From NCBI GenBank assembly GCA_021741205.1, contig JAIOYI010000001.1:372001-436000 (forward strand): DNA of 64,000 bases, read 5' to 3'. Each line of letters begins with the position of its first letter. Positions within the stretch are counted from its first letter, which is position 1. Made by a program: the position numbers and the translations under genes. Positions 63,264 to 64,000 of this stretch are shown here, in pieces. This DNA is from Emcibacter sp. (GTDB lineage: Bacteria > Pseudomonadota > Alphaproteobacteria > Sphingomonadales > Emcibacteraceae). A model generated the notes under the pieces. That model did no database searches. It saw only the letters and a list, made by a program, of their open reading frames with translations, and had not been told where the DNA came from.

Positions 63264-64000
63264 ATGGATATTACCCAAATCCGAACATTTATAGCTGTTG
63301 TCGATACGGGAAGTTTTATTGCAGCAGCAGACAAAGTTTGTGTCACCCAATCAACGGTAAGCATCCGTATCAGAAACTTAGAAGATCAACTTGGCACCTA
63401 TCTCTTTGAAAGAAGCAAACAGGGGGCAAGCCTCACCATTGCCGGCAAACAATTTCACAAACACGCCATGGCGCTTGCTAAGATATGGGATCAGGCACGC
63501 CTCGATGTGGGTATTGGTGACGAACATGAAACAATTTTACGCATCGGTGGACAGGTCAGTTTATGGAATAATTTTCTGCTCCGTCTACTGCCTTGGATGC
63601 GCATAAACGCTCCTGAAATTGCCCTTAGAACAGAAATGGGCTATTCGCCAGATCTTACCCAAAAATTATCGGAAGGCTCCATTGATATTGCTATCATGTA
63701 TCGTCCAGAACATCGCCCGGGCTTTAAAGTCAAACAAATCTTTGAAGAGGAAATCATTTTGGTCTCTTCACTTGAAAACAAAGACGATATCTTTAATCAG
63801 GATTATATTTACGTCAACTGGGGACCAGAATTTTTGAGTGATCACGCCCTTAATTTTCCCGACATCAAAACACCACGGGTTTCGCTTGATTTGGGAACCC
63901 TTGGCATAGAATATTTGCTTCATTCTCCGGCTAGCGGTTATTTTCCAAAACGAATAGCACTCCCCCTAATTAAACAGAAGAAAATATGGGCCGTTACTTG
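63264..64000 (+). CDS. LysR-family transcriptional regulator (5' part only)
   Basis: About 245 residues read from ATG 63264 and continuing past the window. The N-terminal helix-turn-helix is clear: MDITQIRTFIAVVDTGSFIA, then AADKVCVTQSTVSIRIRNLE and DQLGTYLFERSKQGASLT. The effector-binding domain follows (EGSIDIAIMYRPEHRPG). Its target and ligand are unknown; the divergent neighbour is modE and an AT-rich palindrome lies between them. Confidence 0.9.
   Translation, partial: MDITQIRTFIAVVDTGSFIAAADKVCVTQSTVSIRIRNLEDQLGTYLFERSKQGASLTIAGKQFHKHAMALAKIWDQARLDVGIGDEHETILRIGGQVSLWNNFLLRLLPWMRINAPEIALRTEMGYSPDLTQKLSEGSIDIAIMYRPEHRPGFKVKQIFEEEIILVSSLENKDDIFNQDYIYVNWGPEFLSDHALNFPDIKTPRVSLDLGTLGIEYLLHSPASGYFPKRIALPLIKQKKIWAVT

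Noticed and set aside
1..64000. tRNA or rRNA genes, CRISPR arrays, insertion sequences, prophage
   Set aside because: None was found by reading both strands: no cloverleaf-like T-loop consensus, no regular spacer-repeat series, and no transposase or integrase translation.

Overview
The window looks like chromosomal DNA of a facultatively anaerobic, nitrate-respiring alphaproteobacterium with moderate-to-low GC. Three things point there: the order metK-trmB-rimP-nusA-ylxR-infB-rbfA-truB-rpsO-pnp, the tsaD/hemC divergent pair followed by hemD, a Mic60 (mitofilin-like) gene and a HemY-like gene, and a class I lysyl-tRNA synthetase. No rRNA, tRNA, insertion sequence, prophage or CRISPR array was seen. 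The species cannot be named from the sequence alone.

Left part (1-28.3 kb) is mostly housekeeping. It starts with a truncated nitronate monooxygenase and then runs, on the minus strand, through a translation/RNA-processing block (metK to pnp). Within that block a strong terminator separates trmB from rimP. An orphan sugar-phosphate transferase and lysK follow, then a DinG-type helicase, a cation/proton antiporter, small metabolic enzymes (PhzF, GST, GNAT, YciI, Rieske protein), gpsA and tsaD. The divergent hemC-hemD-mic60-hemY unit closes this part.

Middle part (28.3-53.3 kb) is an anaerobic-metabolism region. A minus-strand operon encodes two 2-oxoacid:ferredoxin oxidoreductases (IorAB-type and KorABC-type) and a phenylacetate-CoA ligase; its IorB protein carries what looks like a KorD ferredoxin as a C-terminal fusion. 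Divergent from it is ubiT-ubiU-ubiV (oxygen-independent ubiquinone synthesis) with a beta-carbonic anhydrase. Then come narK1-narK2-narGHJI and, divergent from them, a regulator that fuses a NIT nitrate/nitrite-sensing domain to a CRP/FNR DNA-binding module with a cysteine-rich tail. Next are moaA (behind an FNR-like box and a Moco riboswitch), moeA and a small unknown protein. FNR-like palindromes TTGAY-N4-ATCAA lie in front of ubiT, between narK1 and the regulator, and in front of moaA. The regulator has the E-x-x-S-R recognition helix expected to read such sites, so quinone, transporter/reductase and cofactor supply may form one nitrate- and oxygen-responsive regulon.

Right part (53.3-64 kb) holds a DUF389 membrane protein, a D-lactate/glycolate-type FAD dehydrogenase, msrB, a HisKA-REC-HPt protein that lacks a kinase ATPase domain, three TadE/TadG-like pseudopilin-assembly genes, and the molybdate transporter modABC with its repressor gene modE. 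A ModE operator ends exactly at the modA start codon. The window ends inside a LysR-type regulator. Molybdate uptake, molybdopterin synthesis and the molybdoenzyme NarG are thus encoded within about 24 kb, next to the ubiquinone-synthesis genes that feed the reductase.
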